Part shown: positions 44,436-56,190 of the stretch, piece after piece
Position numbering within the stretch: the first letter of the stretch is position 1
How the letters are laid out: each line of letters begins with the position of its first letter
Assembly: GCA_948474755.1 (NCBI GenBank)
Contig: CAOLHI010001850.1
Location: forward strand, 62,001 to 126,000
DNA length: 64,000 bases
Direction of reading: 5' to 3'
DNA from: Ctenosaura bakeri
Lineage: Eukaryota > Chordata > Lepidosauria > Squamata > Iguanidae
Notes under the pieces: generated by a model
Database searches by the model: none
What the model saw: the letters and a program-made list of their open reading frames with translations, nothing else
Told to the model about the DNA's origin: nothing
Program-made: the position numbers and the translations under genes

Positions 44436-45490
44436 GAAAGAATCACAGAATCCTAGAGTTGGAAGAGACTCCAAGGGCCATCCGGTCCAAGCCCTGTTCT
44501 GCCATGCAGAAGGACACAGTCCTTGTTATGCTAAAGTACAAGCCTTCCTTTTGACAGATGGGCATCCAGGCTGTTTTTGAAAACCTCCAAAAAAAGGAAG
44601 AGGCTCCTCCACACTCCATTGAGGCAGCAGCAGTTTCCACTGTCAAACTGTTCTTACCCTCAGAAAGTTCTTCCTAATGTTTAGGTGGAATCTCTTTTCC
44701 TGCAGTTTGAATCCATTGCTCCTTGTCCTAGGCCCTTTTCGCAGTGCGGCGCTCGCGCCACGGAAGAGGGCGGCTCGCGCAAGAAGCCCTTTTCCGGGAG
44801 GTGCCGCTTCCCCTCCTTCCTTCCGCAGGCGAAGGAACGAGCGGGGAAGCGGCACCTCCGGAGGCGCGCGGCTCGTGCGTCCTCCATTCCCCCACGCGCG
44901 CAAGGACCTGTCCCCCCATCCCCCGCGCGCGCGAGAAAGGCGCTTGTCGGTCTGCCCCCACGCGTGCGCGCGCGAAGCAGGACGTGTCGCGTCCGTCACG
45001 CTATGCCCCGCCCGCCCCTTCCTTCCGCAGGGGCGGAGGGAAGGAAGCGCGACCCGGCCGGCTCCCGACGCTCCGCACAAGAGGTAAGTGCGCGCGGGCG
45101 CCGGGAGAGCGTTGCGCGAGCGCGGGTGATTTTCGCTTCGAAGCGAAAATCAAAAACCCGCACTCGCGCCGCTTCAGCCCCGTGAGCCCGGCGGAAGTGG
45201 GAGTGCGTCGTGCGGAGCGACGCTCCCACTCCCGCGAGGCTCACGGGGCTTGCGTGAGAAAAGGCCCGTGCGAAAAGGACCCTAGTCTCCAAAGCAGAAG
45301 AAAACAAGCTTGGCCCATCCTCCGTAAGACATTCGTCCAAATATTTAAACATGGCTATCATATCCCTCTTAACCGTCTCTTCTCCAGGCTAAACATCCCC
45401 AGCTCCCTAAGCCGCTCCTCATAGGGCTTCATGGTTTCCAGGCCTTTGACTGTTTTGGTCATCCTCCTCTGGATACAGTCCAGCTTGTTA
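44436..45490 (-). mobile_element. CR1 LINE, split by a CpG-rich MITE
   Basis: Tail AGAATCACAGAATCCTAGAG. CTTGTCCTA at 44730 continues after the insert as CTAGTCTCCAAAGC at 45282, ending TACAGTCCAGCTTG. Confidence 0.92.
44731..45281. mobile_element. CpG-rich MITE, family G, copy D
   Basis: Target duplication CTA (44728-44730 and 45282-45284) within CR1. Ends GGCCCTTTTCGCAGTGCGG and CCGTGCGAAAAGGACC. Interior TTTTCGCTTCGAAGCGAAAA palindrome at about 45129. 551 bp. Confidence 0.95.
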
Positions 45491-45747
45491 TGCTAAAGTA
45501 CGTTTGCATATGTCACTTCATTTCAGAAGAAGGTATCCATTCCCATCTACATGCAATGACCTTTCATCTGGAAAGTTCCTTTTCTCTTGCCCACTTCCCC
45601 TTCCACCATTTAGGGGATGACCAAGTAACATTCAGTTATGTTCCTACCAATTAAGGCATTTCAAAGAAGGCATCTCACAGATGACTGTGTTTTTATTCAT
45701 CCTGATGTTAGGAATATAATCAGATGCTGCCTATTCATCCTCACCCT

Positions 45748-46030
45748 CATAGAATCATAATAGAGTTGGAAGAGACCCCAAGGGCCATCCAATCCAACCC
45801 CATTCTGCCATGCAGGAATAAGCCATCAAAGCACTCCCTTTCACAGATGGCTATCCAGCCTCTCTTAAAAACCTCCAAAGAAGGAAGCTCCACCTCACTG
45901 CTAGGCATCAGCAGATTCCACTGTCCAACTGCTCTTACCACCAGGAAGTTCTTCCTAAGTTAGGTGGAATCTCTTCTAATTGTTTGAAGCCATTGCTCCA
46001 TGTCCTCGTCTCTAGAGCAGCAGAAAACTG
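45748..46030 (-). mobile_element. CR1 LINE, 5'-truncated
   Basis: CATAGAATCATAATAGAGTTGG to CTCTAGAGCAGCAGAAAAC. Confidence 0.87.
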
Positions 46031-46132
46031 TGAGGAAAGGTTGGACAGAATCTAAGTCCAAATATACATGATGTACATTAAAGATTTGCACCTGGGGTAG
46101 ACAGTGGATGATGCAATCCCATGTAATACCTG

Positions 46133-47038
46133 TGTTAACCTGTTTACTGGGGGTCCCGGGAGGGACACCTAGATAGCCTTACAATTACACAAAATGGGGG
46201 AAATTAGTCAAGAGCACTGCTTTGCACTACGAGAGGCAGGGCAACGCAGCAGGATCTTGTAACCCAATGTTTACGGGGTCAGGCCAAGCCAAGAAGCAAA
46301 CCGGAGTTTAAGAATAATTGAGATTTTTATTAAATACAGACACACAGTGTATGCAACACAATCACACAAGTAACTAAGGAAAATAAAGGTTGGAGTGGTA
46401 TAGAAGGATTTTTAGAGGGATTGTTGAATTGGGTGATATGAAACCTGTCCTGAAGCCTGGAAGAATGGAGAGCGATGCTGGGGTTCGATGTGGCTCAGCA
46501 CATGGAGCTGAGGGGAAGCTCGCCAAGCAAAGCGGCAGCAAGGCGGGTGGAACTCGGGAGCGATCCGAGGATGGTCTCGGAATCAGGGGTTTTTATAGAG
46601 GGAAATGTGACTGCAGGCTATGCCTTACTCAGGGAAAAATATGTGTTTCGGGCGTGGGACAAAGCTTGGGAAAGGTCAGAATTTAGCATGATTGAGTTAA
46701 GTCCGAATTGACAAAGAGGTAGCCAGTTGCAAACGCAGAGTACTTGGCAGTTGAGTACCCAGCTTGCCAGGTTGCCTGCTCGGGGCAGGGAGTCCTTTGT
46801 AAACAGCGTGCGTACATAATGAGGGTGTTTGCGAGAGGTCTCCTAAAGCAGCGGGACGGCTGTTTCTGGCCAGCATGTATTGTGTTCGAATATTACAGCA
46901 ATTAGTGGCCGTGCCTGTCTACGAGCTTGTCCGGGGGACCTCGCAGACACGTGGAGAGGGATGGTAGAAGAGAGCCAAATTATTGATATCAAAGTGATAT
47001 CTAATATCCACAAATCCAGGCTAGCAACTGCAGTAACA
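46133..47038 (-). mobile_element. Solo LTR, family 1, reverse
   Basis: Minus-strand ends TGTTACTGCAGTTGCTAGCC and CAGGTTAACA, flanked by CCTG (46129-46132 and 47039-47042). The TATA box appears as GGTTTTTATAG (46588) and poly(A) signal as TTTTTATTAAA (46324). 906 bp, no internal genes. The 98-codon frame at 46390 is an LTR shadow, also seen in the copy at 58.6 kb. Confidence 0.93.
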
Positions 47039-47548
47039 CCTGCATGAGTCATTGGGTTGTGTAACCAGGGAAGAAGGTTGCATCATACATGGGATCTACC
47101 AAGGTTGGCTAGAGTTGCATCAGACATGTATGTATATAAGGGAGGATGTTCTAGCCGACTGTGCCCTCTTGATGTCTGAAGGAGCTGCCGGAGGCTATCT
47201 TAGCATGCTGTTGAATGCTGAAACTCCATTGGAGCCTTGTATATACTGTATGTATTGTAACTCAAGAGTAAAAGCCTCCTGTTGGAAGATAACATTACGT
47301 GGGAATATTTTTCCTGGCTTCAGGGCTTTGCTGCTAATGTTAATACTCAGCTGGGACGCTTCTAAGCTGTGTGAGTAAAACTCTGCTATATGGTGATTTT
47401 TCAAACACTTGACTCTGGTAAGCTGTTTTGCCAGAGCTCAGTGTTGGGGGAAGCGCTGCAGAGGTTTTTGTGTAGCTCCCATCATCTACCATCCCTCTGA
47501 CAAAACCAAACTTGTTCCATCTGCCATATGACATTCCATCAAATATTT

Positions 47549-47976
47549 CATAGAATCATAGAATCATAGAAATGTAGAGTTGGAAGAGACCCCAGGGGCC
47601 ATCCAGTCCAACCCCTTTCTGCCATGCAGGAACACCCTCAAAGCACTCCCACAGATGGCCATCCAGCCTCTGCTTAAAAACCTCCAAGGAAGGAGACTCA
47701 ACCACACTCCGAGGCAGCAGATTCCACTGCCGGACAGCCCTGACTGTCAGGAAGTTCTTCCTGAGGTTAAGGTGGAATCTCCTTTCCTGCAGCTTGAATC
47801 CATTGCTCCTTGTCCTGGTCTCTGGAGCAGCAGAAAACAAGCCCTTTCCTTCCTCTACATGGCATCCCTTCAAATATTTAAGCATGGCTATTTGAACATA
47901 GCTATCATGTTCCCTCTTAAACTTCTCTTCTTCAGGCTAAACATCCTCAGCTCTCTAAGCCATTCTTCACAGGGCA
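47549..47976 (-). mobile_element. CR1 LINE, 5'-truncated
   Basis: ATAGAATCATAGAATCATAG to CTCTCTAAGCCATTC; a 109-codon minus frame remains open. Confidence 0.93.
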
Positions 47977-48559
47977 GGGGATGATGGAAGCAGGAAACGG
48001 GTGGGTTTTGCAGATGTGAGAAGCAAGGGGGTGGAATTCTACCTGGCAGAGGTTTATAATCTGTCATATCCATCTAGGACCCTCACTGTATCATCATCAT
48101 CAGCACCATCATTTATTTATATAGCACCGTCGGGGTACATGACACTTTACAAGTAAGACAACAAAAAACAGCCGGACCTGCCAAAGTTGCACAATCTAAA
48201 CTAAACACACACATTACACAGGAAGGAAGGAGTCATACAGCTATAAAACTGATGCAATAAAATTGTAAAACAAATTATCCAGATAGAACAAACAAACAAT
48301 GTCATATAATTTCAAGCAGACTGACAAATACAAATGAGTAAAATACAAATAATCAAAATAAAAAGTATTACAAAACAATTTTAAACTGAAATTCCAAAAG
48401 CTTCGGTAAACATGAAATTTTTCTTCCCCTATGGATATATTTGGCCTGAAAGGGGTCAAGTCTGGTTTACAGAGTGAAATTAAACAGTGAAGGAACACAT
48501 TCCCAACATTCTCCTGGAAGATTAATGTGTTTCAGAAGTGATAGTTATCCTTACAAGAG

Positions 48560-48732
48560 TACTGTATTTGCTGGAGTATAAGACTCACTGCCCCCCACCG
48601 AAAAATACTATTTGAAAATGCAGTGTGTCTTATATGCCGGTGTGTCTCATATGCCAGCAAATAGTATTTGCCAGTGTATTAATGGGGCACATCTTATAGA
48701 CAGGTATGTCTTATATGCCAGCAAATACAGTA
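48560..48732. mobile_element. Small inverted-repeat element, possibly hAT-like
   Basis: TACTGTATTTGCTGGAGTAT at left, ATATGCCAGCAAATACAGTA at right (about 25-bp inverted ends). Interior repeats of CTTATATGCC and CAGCAAATA. I recall similar TATAAGAC repeats in vertebrates being hAT-related. No clear 8-bp duplication. Confidence 0.6.
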
Positions 48733-48803
48733 ATTTATCCCACTGAACCTTGTGTTCCATAAATCACGATGTCTTTTCATAGTCTTTTTGTTGTTCAAAG
48801 ATT

Positions 48804-49374
48804 ATAGAATCCTAGAATCATAGAGTTGGAAAGAGACCCCAGGGGCCATCCAGTCCAACCACGTGCCATGCAGGAACCCACATCAAAGCCCTCCCTTGGA
48901 CAGATGGCCATCCAGCCTCTCCTTAAAAACCTCCAAAGAAGAAAGAGACTCCACCACACTCCATGGAGGCAGCAGCAGATTCCACTGCCGGACAGCCCTG
49001 ACTGTCGGGAAGTCCTTCCTGAGGTTCAGGTGGAATCTCCTCTCCTGCAGCTTGAATCCATTGCTCCTTGTCCTGGTCTCTGGAGCAGCAGAAAACAAGC
49101 CCACTCCCTTGACATGACATCCCTTCATGACATCCCTTCAAATATTTAAACGTGGCTCTCATGGCCCCTTTTAACCTTCTCTTCTGCAGACTAAACATCC
49201 CCAGCTCCCTAAGCTGCTCCTCCTAGGGTTTCGTGGCTTCCAGACCCTTCACCATTTTGGTTGCCCTCCTCTGGACATGTTCCAGCTTGTCGACATCCTT
49301 CTTGAATTGAGTTTCCCAGAACTGGACACAGGAGATTCCAGGTGGGGTCTAACCAATGTAGAATAGAGTGGTAA
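48804..49374 (-). mobile_element. CR1 LINE, 5'-truncated
   Basis: TATAGAATCCTAGAATCATAG to CAATGTAGAATAGAGTGG, with a small internal duplication of GACATCCCTTCA at 49118-49140. Confidence 0.92.
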
Positions 49375-50403
49375 GAACAGAATAGATTAACTTGAGGGAT
49401 TTGGATCAAAGACTAGAGATGCATGAAATGATGGAAAAGGTGCTTATCTAAAGCAGAGCTTGGCAACTCTTTGGGGGCTAGAGGCCATTCCCCCCCATCA
49501 AAGAAGCCCTCCAGAGCAATCCTGGCTACCCCTTCATCTGCAGTCCCTCTCAAAATTGTGACAGGAATTGACATCACATCACTTTTCAGGAGGTTATGCG
49601 GGACAGGAGAAAGGATTTTTTTGCATTGCGTGCTTTGGGCAATTTTCAGGCCAAAAATCTCTCCCCAAGTTAAAATATGTGATGAGATCTGGGGGCTTTG
49701 AGGTCGTGCCGGAGGGTGGGGGTAAAAAAAAGTTGGGGTGAGGGCAGCACAGGGTCTGGGGTCTGCACTCCCCACTCCTCAATGCATAAGCAGCAGTTGT
49801 GCCCTTGGGTTCCCCGAGGCATGGATTTCCTAACATTGGATGGTGGGTTTTCTTCCCATTGCCCCTGTAGCCTTTAACGGTGAGCCAGTTTTGGAGGTCT
49901 AATCCTGTTCCAGGGGAAGATGCTGAGCTGTTTCAACCTCTAGGCTCCTGATTCCAAAATATATTAGCTGAAACCAGCTGGACTCCCTATCCGAGGCCAG
50001 CAGGTAGAGAGGGCCTTGGAGATGGTGTTTTTCTTCTGCTTCTGGTTGCTAGGGAGGCCCCATTACTGGGGTCCGGAGCTTGTTTTGAGGAGGGGTGGGT
50101 GGGCACGGCCACTTGGAGGGGACAGCGAAGACTCCCCTCTATGCTCATGGAGCTGGGCTCTTGGGCTCGGCCCAATGGTGCCCCCAGCTCAGCGGTAGAT
50201 CCAGATGGTGTTTTGACAAACAAGCAGCAGTAACTAAGTTGGGAGAGAAGCCGAAACCCCTACGGTTGCCAAATGAGGTGAAAACGAGTCTCTGGAGAGC
50301 TTTGCCCAGCTGTCCTCGGGAAGCCAAGCGAGCAGCTGTGGATGTGAATTTACGGGGAGGTGGGCTGAGCAATGTCCGCCTCTGTTTTGCCTGCGGTGCA
50401 GTA

Positions 50404-51060
50404 TAGAGTCATGCAATCCTGGGGTTGGAAGAGACCCCCGGGACCCATTTGGTCCAACCCCATTCTGCCAAGCAAGAAGAAGCAATCAAAGCATTCCTTC
50501 TGACAGAGTGACATCCAGCCTCTCTTTAAAAAACCCTGAAGCAGGAAAAGAGATTCCACTTAAACCTCAGGAAGAACTTCTTGATGGTCAGAGCAGTGCA
50601 ACAGTGGAATCTGCTGCCGCCTCCGTGGAGTGTGGTGGAGCCTCCTCCTTCTTTGGAGGTCTTTAAGCAGAGGCTGGATGGCCATCTGTTGGGAGGGCTT
50701 TGATGTAGGTTCCTCCATGGCAGAAGGGGGTTGGACCGGATGGTCCCTGGGGTCTACACCCACTCCATGATTCTATGATTCTGTCATTCTAAGGAGGAGA
50801 ATCCATTGAGGCAGCAGCCTATTCCACTGTTAGTGGAAGCTCTTTCTAATGTTTAGGTGGGAGTCTCTTCTCCTGTACTTTGAAGCCATTGCTCCATGTC
50901 CTGGTCTCCAGAGCAGCAGAAAACAGGCTTGTGCCATCCTCCATGTGACATCCCTTCAAATCTTTAAACCTGGCTATCACGTCACCACTTAAATGTCTCT
51001 TCTCCAGGCTAAACCTACCCAGCTCCCTAAGCCAGAGGGCTTCATGGTTTCCAGGCCTAA
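50404..51060 (-). mobile_element. Older CR1, split by a plus-strand CR1
   Basis: Left part 50404-50533 (AGAGTCATGCAATCCTGGGG to CTCTCTTTAAAAAACC) and right part 50794-51060 (GGAGGAGAATCCATTGAGGC to GGTTTCCAGGCC). Confidence 0.8.
50534..50793 (+). mobile_element. CR1 3' end inserted head-on in the older CR1
   Basis: CAGGAAAAGAGATTCCAC to GATTCTATGATTCTGTC. Confidence 0.87.
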
Positions 51061-51116
51061 GCAGTAAGCAGCCGTCGGTAGTCCTGAGGAATAGATTTGG
51101 CACAGGTACATGGCAT

Positions 51117-51300
51117 ACCATCCAACTGTCCTGATTTGGCAGTGAGAGTCCCAGTTAGTCCTCTGCGACCTCTTTTCTTCTGCCTTTTAAAATGACCCAA
51201 TCCTCTCCTTTCTTCCAACTTTCCCCACTTGTATTTAACATATTTTAAGTGAAGGCACACATGTATATGAAGAAAAGCAATTACAGTACTTGTACTTCTT
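51117..51300 (+). repeat. Dispersed repeat U, partial copy
   Basis: CATCCAACTGTCCTGATTTGG, then CCTTTTAAAATGACCC. Confidence 0.55.
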
Positions 51301-51356
51301 GCTGATTGTGGCTTAGGTATAGACGCTGAGATTTCAAGGCCAAAACTTGAGACTGA

Positions 51357-51532
51357 GGCCATTTCCGCACTAGCCTGTTATAGCGCAATGATTCCACTTT
51401 CAACATCCTCTGGAATCCTGGGGTTTGCAGTTTCGGGAGGGGCCCAGCCCCTCCCGAAACTGCAAACCCCAGGATTCCAGAGGATGTTGAAAGTGGAATC
51501 ATTGCCTATAACAGGCTAGTGCGGAAATAGCC
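51357..51532. mobile_element. Palindromic MITE, family P, copy 17
   Basis: Ends GGCCATTTCCGCACTAGCC and GGCTAGTGCGGAAATAGCC; both arms share CATCCTCTGG/CCAGAGGATG and CAATGATTCC/GGAATCATTG. Flanks TGA and TTA. The chimera at 43390-44048 is counted as copy 16. Confidence 0.93.
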
Positions 51533-51544
51533 TTAGGGAAAACA

Positions 51545-51945
51545 TACTCTTCCACTTTCGGAGTTTGACAACAGTAGTCCCAGTTCATCTTCCATCCTTC
51601 CACTTTTCCAGTGGCTTTTAAAAGATCTTGTTTTCTCTCTCCTCCTCCCGGTTTCCCTCTTTGCCCTCATCTTACTTGAACTGCAGTGCACTGGGTTCCA
51701 AATGCAAAACTAGTTTGCACTAAAATAAGTTAACCAGGGAAGAAGAGGGCAAAGAATCTTGCACTTCCCAGTAGACCCAAGCAAAAGCAAACTGCTGCAG
51801 CCTTTCCTAGCTTGCCTTTTCTTCAATATTAATAATTTTGTCTTCTTGACCACACTCTTGATTTTGCTTGGTCATATTTGTTCTGGTTTTTAATCTGTGA
51901 AATGGTGGAGCTTATGACATGGCAAGTATTATTTTTCTGTGAGCA
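51545..51945 (+). repeat. Dispersed repeat U, fullest uninterrupted copy
   Basis: CATACTCTTCCACTTTCGG, GCTTTTAAAAGATC, GCAAAAGCAAACTGCTGCAG, then ATTAATAATTTTGTC and CTGTGAAATGGTGGAGC. Confidence 0.65.
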
Positions 51946-51962
51946 TTTAAGAGCAGGTTGAG

Positions 51963-52585
51963 ATAGAATCATAGAACCATAGAAATGTAGAGTTGGAAGA
52001 GACCCCAGGGGCCATCCAGTCCAACCCCCTGCCATGCAGGAACACCCTCAAAGCACTCCCTTGGACAGATGGCCATCCAGCCTCTGCTTAAAAACCTCCA
52101 AGGAAGGAGACTCCACCACACTCCATGGAGGCAGCATATTCCACTGCCGGACAGCCCTGACTGTCAGGAAGTTCTTCCTGAGGTTCAGGTGGAATCTCCT
52201 TTCCTGCAGCTTGAATCCATTGCTCCTTGTCCTGGTCTCTGGGGCAGCAGAAAACAAGCCCACTCCCTCCTCTACATGGCATCCCTTTTTGGTCGCCCTC
52301 CTCTGGACTTGCTCTAGCTTGACCATGTCCTTCTTGAATTGGGCTGCCCAGAACTGGACACAGGATTCAAGATGAGGTCTAACCAAAGCAGAGTAGAGTG
52401 GTACCAGTATCTCCCTCAATCTAGACACCATACTCCTATTGATGCAGCCGAGAATTGCATTGGCTTTCTTGGCTGCCGCATCACATGGCTGACTCATGTT
52501 CAGCTTGTGGTCTATGAACACTCATAGATCCCTTTCACACGTACTGCTATCCAGGCACGTGTCCCCCATCCTATATTTCTGTATT
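51963..52585 (-). mobile_element. CR1 LINE with an internal deletion
   Basis: ATAGAATCATAGAACCATAG onward. CATGGCATCCCTTTTTGGTC (52275) joins two parts usually about 150 bp apart; the frame stays open (157 codons, 52048-52521). Confidence 0.93.
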
Positions 52586-52739
52586 GTATACACACACTGT
52601 GGTTGTAGAATTTATATCCTGTCTTTTCCCCAAAACTGGGCCTCAACAATTACAAACTTGCAAAAAATTGGAACAGCTCACAAAAATTAAAACAAAGGCA
52701 CTGCATCTGAGCAAATAGATTTCTGGAGCACTTTCTGTA

Positions 52740-52879
52740 GAGGAGAGGTAGGGAGGGGCCTTTGAGAAGAGGAGGAAGCAGAGACCTTTGAGGCCCCTCC
52801 CTAAACTGCAAACCCCAGGATCCCATAGGCTGTTGCAAGTGGAATAACAGTGCTATAACAGTCTAGTGTGGAAATGGCC
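52740..52879. mobile_element. Palindromic MITE, family P, copy 18 (right part)
   Basis: AGGCCCCTCCCTAAACTGC through GTCTAGTGTGGAAATGGCC; the left arm is mostly lost. Confidence 0.8.
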
Positions 52880-53159
52880 TTTGTTTCATCCACACCTCCT
52901 TCATTATCTTCCCCAACCCAATGCTGCTAAAAAGCTTCCAGCTAGATAGAGGATGAGGGGGAACCTGGAGGCTCAGTAGGCACAAACAGACTTTGTAAAA
53001 GCCTTTGTCAGATTCTGCACAAGGCTTTCCCAGCTGAGGTATACCTGTACAGGTGTCCCCCCTACCTTTTTTGTTGATTTCTTTTTCAGTGTTCCCCTGT
53101 TTTGACACCTGCAAATTACAGTCAGGTTCCATTAATTCAACATGGGGTCCCTTCTTACA

Positions 53160-53509
53160 TCATGATAGCCATGTTTAAATATTTGAAGGGATGCCACGTA
53201 GAGAAAGGAGAGGGCTTGTTTTCTGCTGCTCCAGAGACCAGGACAAGGAGCAATGGATTCAAGCTGCAGGAAAGGAGATTCCATCTGAACCTCAGGAAGA
53301 ACTTCCTGACAGTCAGGGCTGTCCGGCAGTGGAATCTGCCGCGTCAGAGTGTAGTGGAGTCTCCTTCTTTGGAGGTTTTTAAGCAGAGGCTGGATGGCCA
53401 TCTGTCGGGATTGATTTGAGGGTGTTCCTGCATGGCAGGGGGTTGGACTGGATGGCCTGTGTGGTCTCTTCCAACTCTACATTTCTATGATTCTATGATT
53501 CTATGATTC
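53160..53509 (+). mobile_element. CR1 LINE, 5'-truncated, young
   Basis: CATGATAGCCATGTTTAAAT to four ATTCTATG-type units; 105-codon open frame. Confidence 0.93.
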
Positions 53510-54097
53510 CTGCCCTCAGAAGCTCACTTGGGACGGCTTGCACAGGTGTGTGATGCCGAATGTTGCCTACAGAAAGAGTGGACCACCCCTTATGAAATTA
53601 ATGGAACTTGTCTGCAAACGGCAAGCATTGAAACAGCAGGTTTCTGTCAGTGCTTGGCTTGCTTGGGACTGTCTGTACACACATGTGCTGCTCACAAAGT
53701 GAACTGAGAGTCCAAAACGGAGATTTGGAAAGGAGCACATGCACGGGTCATTTCCAAGCAAGCCTCTGCAATTCCTTCATGTTCCCAACACGGCTTCCAC
53801 TTTTCGACCAGTTCTCCTTTCTAACCCGTCGCTAACCCGTCAGATCAACAGGAGATGCCTGTATTGTGAACCAAGACAAAAGCACAAGCACAAAACTGTT
53901 GGAAACCTGGTAACCAACCAGATGCCTCTGGAAAGCTCACAAGCGAGTGACAAAGGGCAGAGTCTTCTCCCATTGCTGCTTTCCAGCAGCTGGAACTCAG
54001 AGGTAGATTGTCCCTCTGGCTGGAGGTTCCACATAGCCATCATAACAGATTGTCATTGCTAGATCTCACCTCTATTCTGCCACAAATTTGTCTATCA

Positions 54098-54256
54098 GAA
54101 TTTCCGCACTAGACTGTTATAGCGCTATGATTCCACTTTCAACATCCTGTGGAATCCTGGGGTTTGCAGTTTCCTCCCAAAACTGCAAACCCCAGGATTC
54201 CACAGGATGTTGAAAGTGGAATCATAGCGCTATAACAGTCTAGTGCGGAAATGGCC
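54098..54256. mobile_element. Palindromic MITE, family P, copy 19
   Basis: AATTTCCGCACTAGACTG to GTCTAGTGCGGAAATGGCC. Arms share CATCCTGTGG/CCACAGGATG. Short centre (CAGTTTCCTCCC). Confidence 0.93.
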
Positions 54257-54424
54257 TGTGTCTACACCAGGGTGGGAACTGTGCAGCCGTCCAGAGATTG
54301 TAAGGTTGCCAGTCCCAGCAGCCTTACCCAGCACAGTCAGTGGTAATGAATGCTGGGAGATGCAGTCCAGCCACCTCAGGAAGGTTGGATGAGTTGCAGA
54401 ACCAATCTACAGGGAGAGATGAGA

Positions 54425-54895
54425 CACCAGTAGACCACAAGCTGAACTTGGGTCAGCAGTATGATGAGGCAGCTAAAAAAGCCAGTGCAATTCTAGGCTG
54501 CATCAATAGCAGGGTAGCATCGAAACTGGGAGAAATAATAGTCCCACCCTATTCTGCTTTGGTCAGATCTTGCCTGGAATCCTGTGTCCAGTTCTGGGCA
54601 CCTCATTTCAAGAAGGATGTGGACAAGCTGGAGCATGTCCAGACGAGGGTGGCCAAAAGAGTCAAAGGCCTGGAAAGCGTGAAGCCTTTTGAGGAGCAGC
54701 TTAGAGAGCTGGGGATGTTTAGCCTGAAAGAGAAGGTTAAGAGAAGACATGATAGCTATGTTAAAATATTTGGAGGGGTGTCATATGGAGGATGGAGCAA
54801 GCTTGTTTTCTGCTGCTCCAGAGACTAGGACATGGAGCAGTGGCTTCAAATTTCAGGATAAGGGGTTCTGTCTAAACCCTAGGAAAAATTAGTCC
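54425..54895 (+). mobile_element. CR1 LINE, older subfamily
   Basis: ACCACAAGCTGAACTTGGG to CTAAACCCTAGG; a 162-codon frame is open. Shares GTTAAAATATTTGGAGGGG with 55942-56184. Confidence 0.88.
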
Positions 54896-54897
54896 CC

Positions 54898-55946
54898 AAA
54901 GGGTGCTCACCAATGGCTGCTTTCCATCCTGGAGAGAAGTGACTAGCAGGGTGCCACAGGGTTCTGTCCTGGGTCCAGGGCTATTCAACATCTTCATCAA
55001 TGACTTGGATGAAGGAATAGAAGGCATGCTGATCAAATTTGCAGATGACACCAAATTGGGAGGGGTTGCTAATACGCCTGAGGACAGGATCAAAATTCAA
55101 AATGACCTGGATAGATTGGAGAGCTGGGCCAAAGCTAACAAAATGAAATTCAACAGAGAGAAGTGTAAGGTCCTACACTTAGGTAGAAAAAATGGAATAC
55201 AGAAATATAGGATGAGGGACACGTGGCTGGATAGCAGGACGTGTGAAAGGGATCTAGGAGTCTTCATAGACCACAAGCTGAACATGAGTCAGCAGTGTGA
55301 TGCGGCAGCCAAGAAAGCCAATGCAATTCTCGGCTGCATCAATAGGAGTCTGGTGTCTAGATGGAGGGAGGTACTGGTCCCACTCTACTCTGCTTTGGTT
55401 AGGCCTCATTTGGAATCCTGTGTCCAGTTCTGCGCACCTCAACTCAAGAAGGAGATTGACAGGCTGGAACGTGTCCAGAGGAGGGCGACCAAATTGGTGA
55501 AGGGTCTGGAAGCATGAAGACCTATGAGGAGCAGCTTAGGGAGCTGGGTATGTTTAGTCTGCAGAAGAGAAGGTTAAGAGAAGGGGACATGAGAGCCATG
55601 TTTAAATATTTGAAGGGATGCCACGTAGAGGAGGGAGAGGGCTTGTTTTCTGCTGCTCCAGAGACCAGGATAAGGAGCATTGGATTCAAGCTGCAGGAAA
55701 GGAGATTCTACCTGAACCTCAGGAGGAACTTCCTGATGGTCAGGGCTGTCCGGCAGTGGAATCCGCTGCCTCCATGGAGTGTGGTGGAGTCCCCTTCCTT
55801 GGAGGTTTTTAAGCAGAGGCTGGATGGCCTTCTGTTGGGAATGCTTTGATGGGCGTTCCTGCATAGCAGGTGGTTGGACTGGATGGCCCCTGGGGTCTCT
55901 TCCAACTCTACATTTCTATGATTTCTATGATTTCTATGATTAAGCT
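54898..55946 (+). mobile_element. CR1 LINE, longest copy, with part of the reverse transcriptase
   Basis: The frame 54903-55517 (204 codons) has the reverse transcriptase motifs [18 protein letters not shown] (residues 18-35) and FADD (46-49, the catalytic-site form of YxDD), then [11 protein letters not shown] one-base loss near 55513 shifts to the frame at 55514-55849, which has [11 protein letters not shown] and HLNLRRNF. The 3' end is three ATTTCTATG units. About 1.05 kb of a 4-5 kb element; the 5' RT part, endonuclease and ORF1 are absent, so it cannot move by itself. Confidence 0.95.
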
Positions 55947-56190
55947 GGATCGTGTCCAGAGGAGAGAGGCAAAAAAGGTCAAAGGGCTGGAAACCGTGAA
56001 GTCTTTTGAGGAACACCTTAGAGAGCTGGGGATGTTTAGCCTGAAAAGAGGAGGTTAGAAGATGATGTGATATCTATGTTAAAATATTTGGAGGGGTGTC
56101 ATATGGAGGATGGAGCAAGCTTGTTTTCTGCTGCTCCAGAGACTAGGACATGGATCAGTGGCTTCAAACTTCAGGATAAGGGGGGCTCCT
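55942..56190 (+). mobile_element. CR1 LINE fragment, older subfamily
   Basis: AAGCTGGATCGTGTCCAGAGG to CTTCAGGATAAGGGG, matching 54624-54865 in subfamily-specific changes. Confidence 0.85.

Noticed and set aside
46390..46711. 98- and 78-codon frames, with a similar frame at 59052-59597
   Set aside because: Both are the same LTR sequence read antisense or sense; the frames are not maintained between copies and no viral protein is recognisable.
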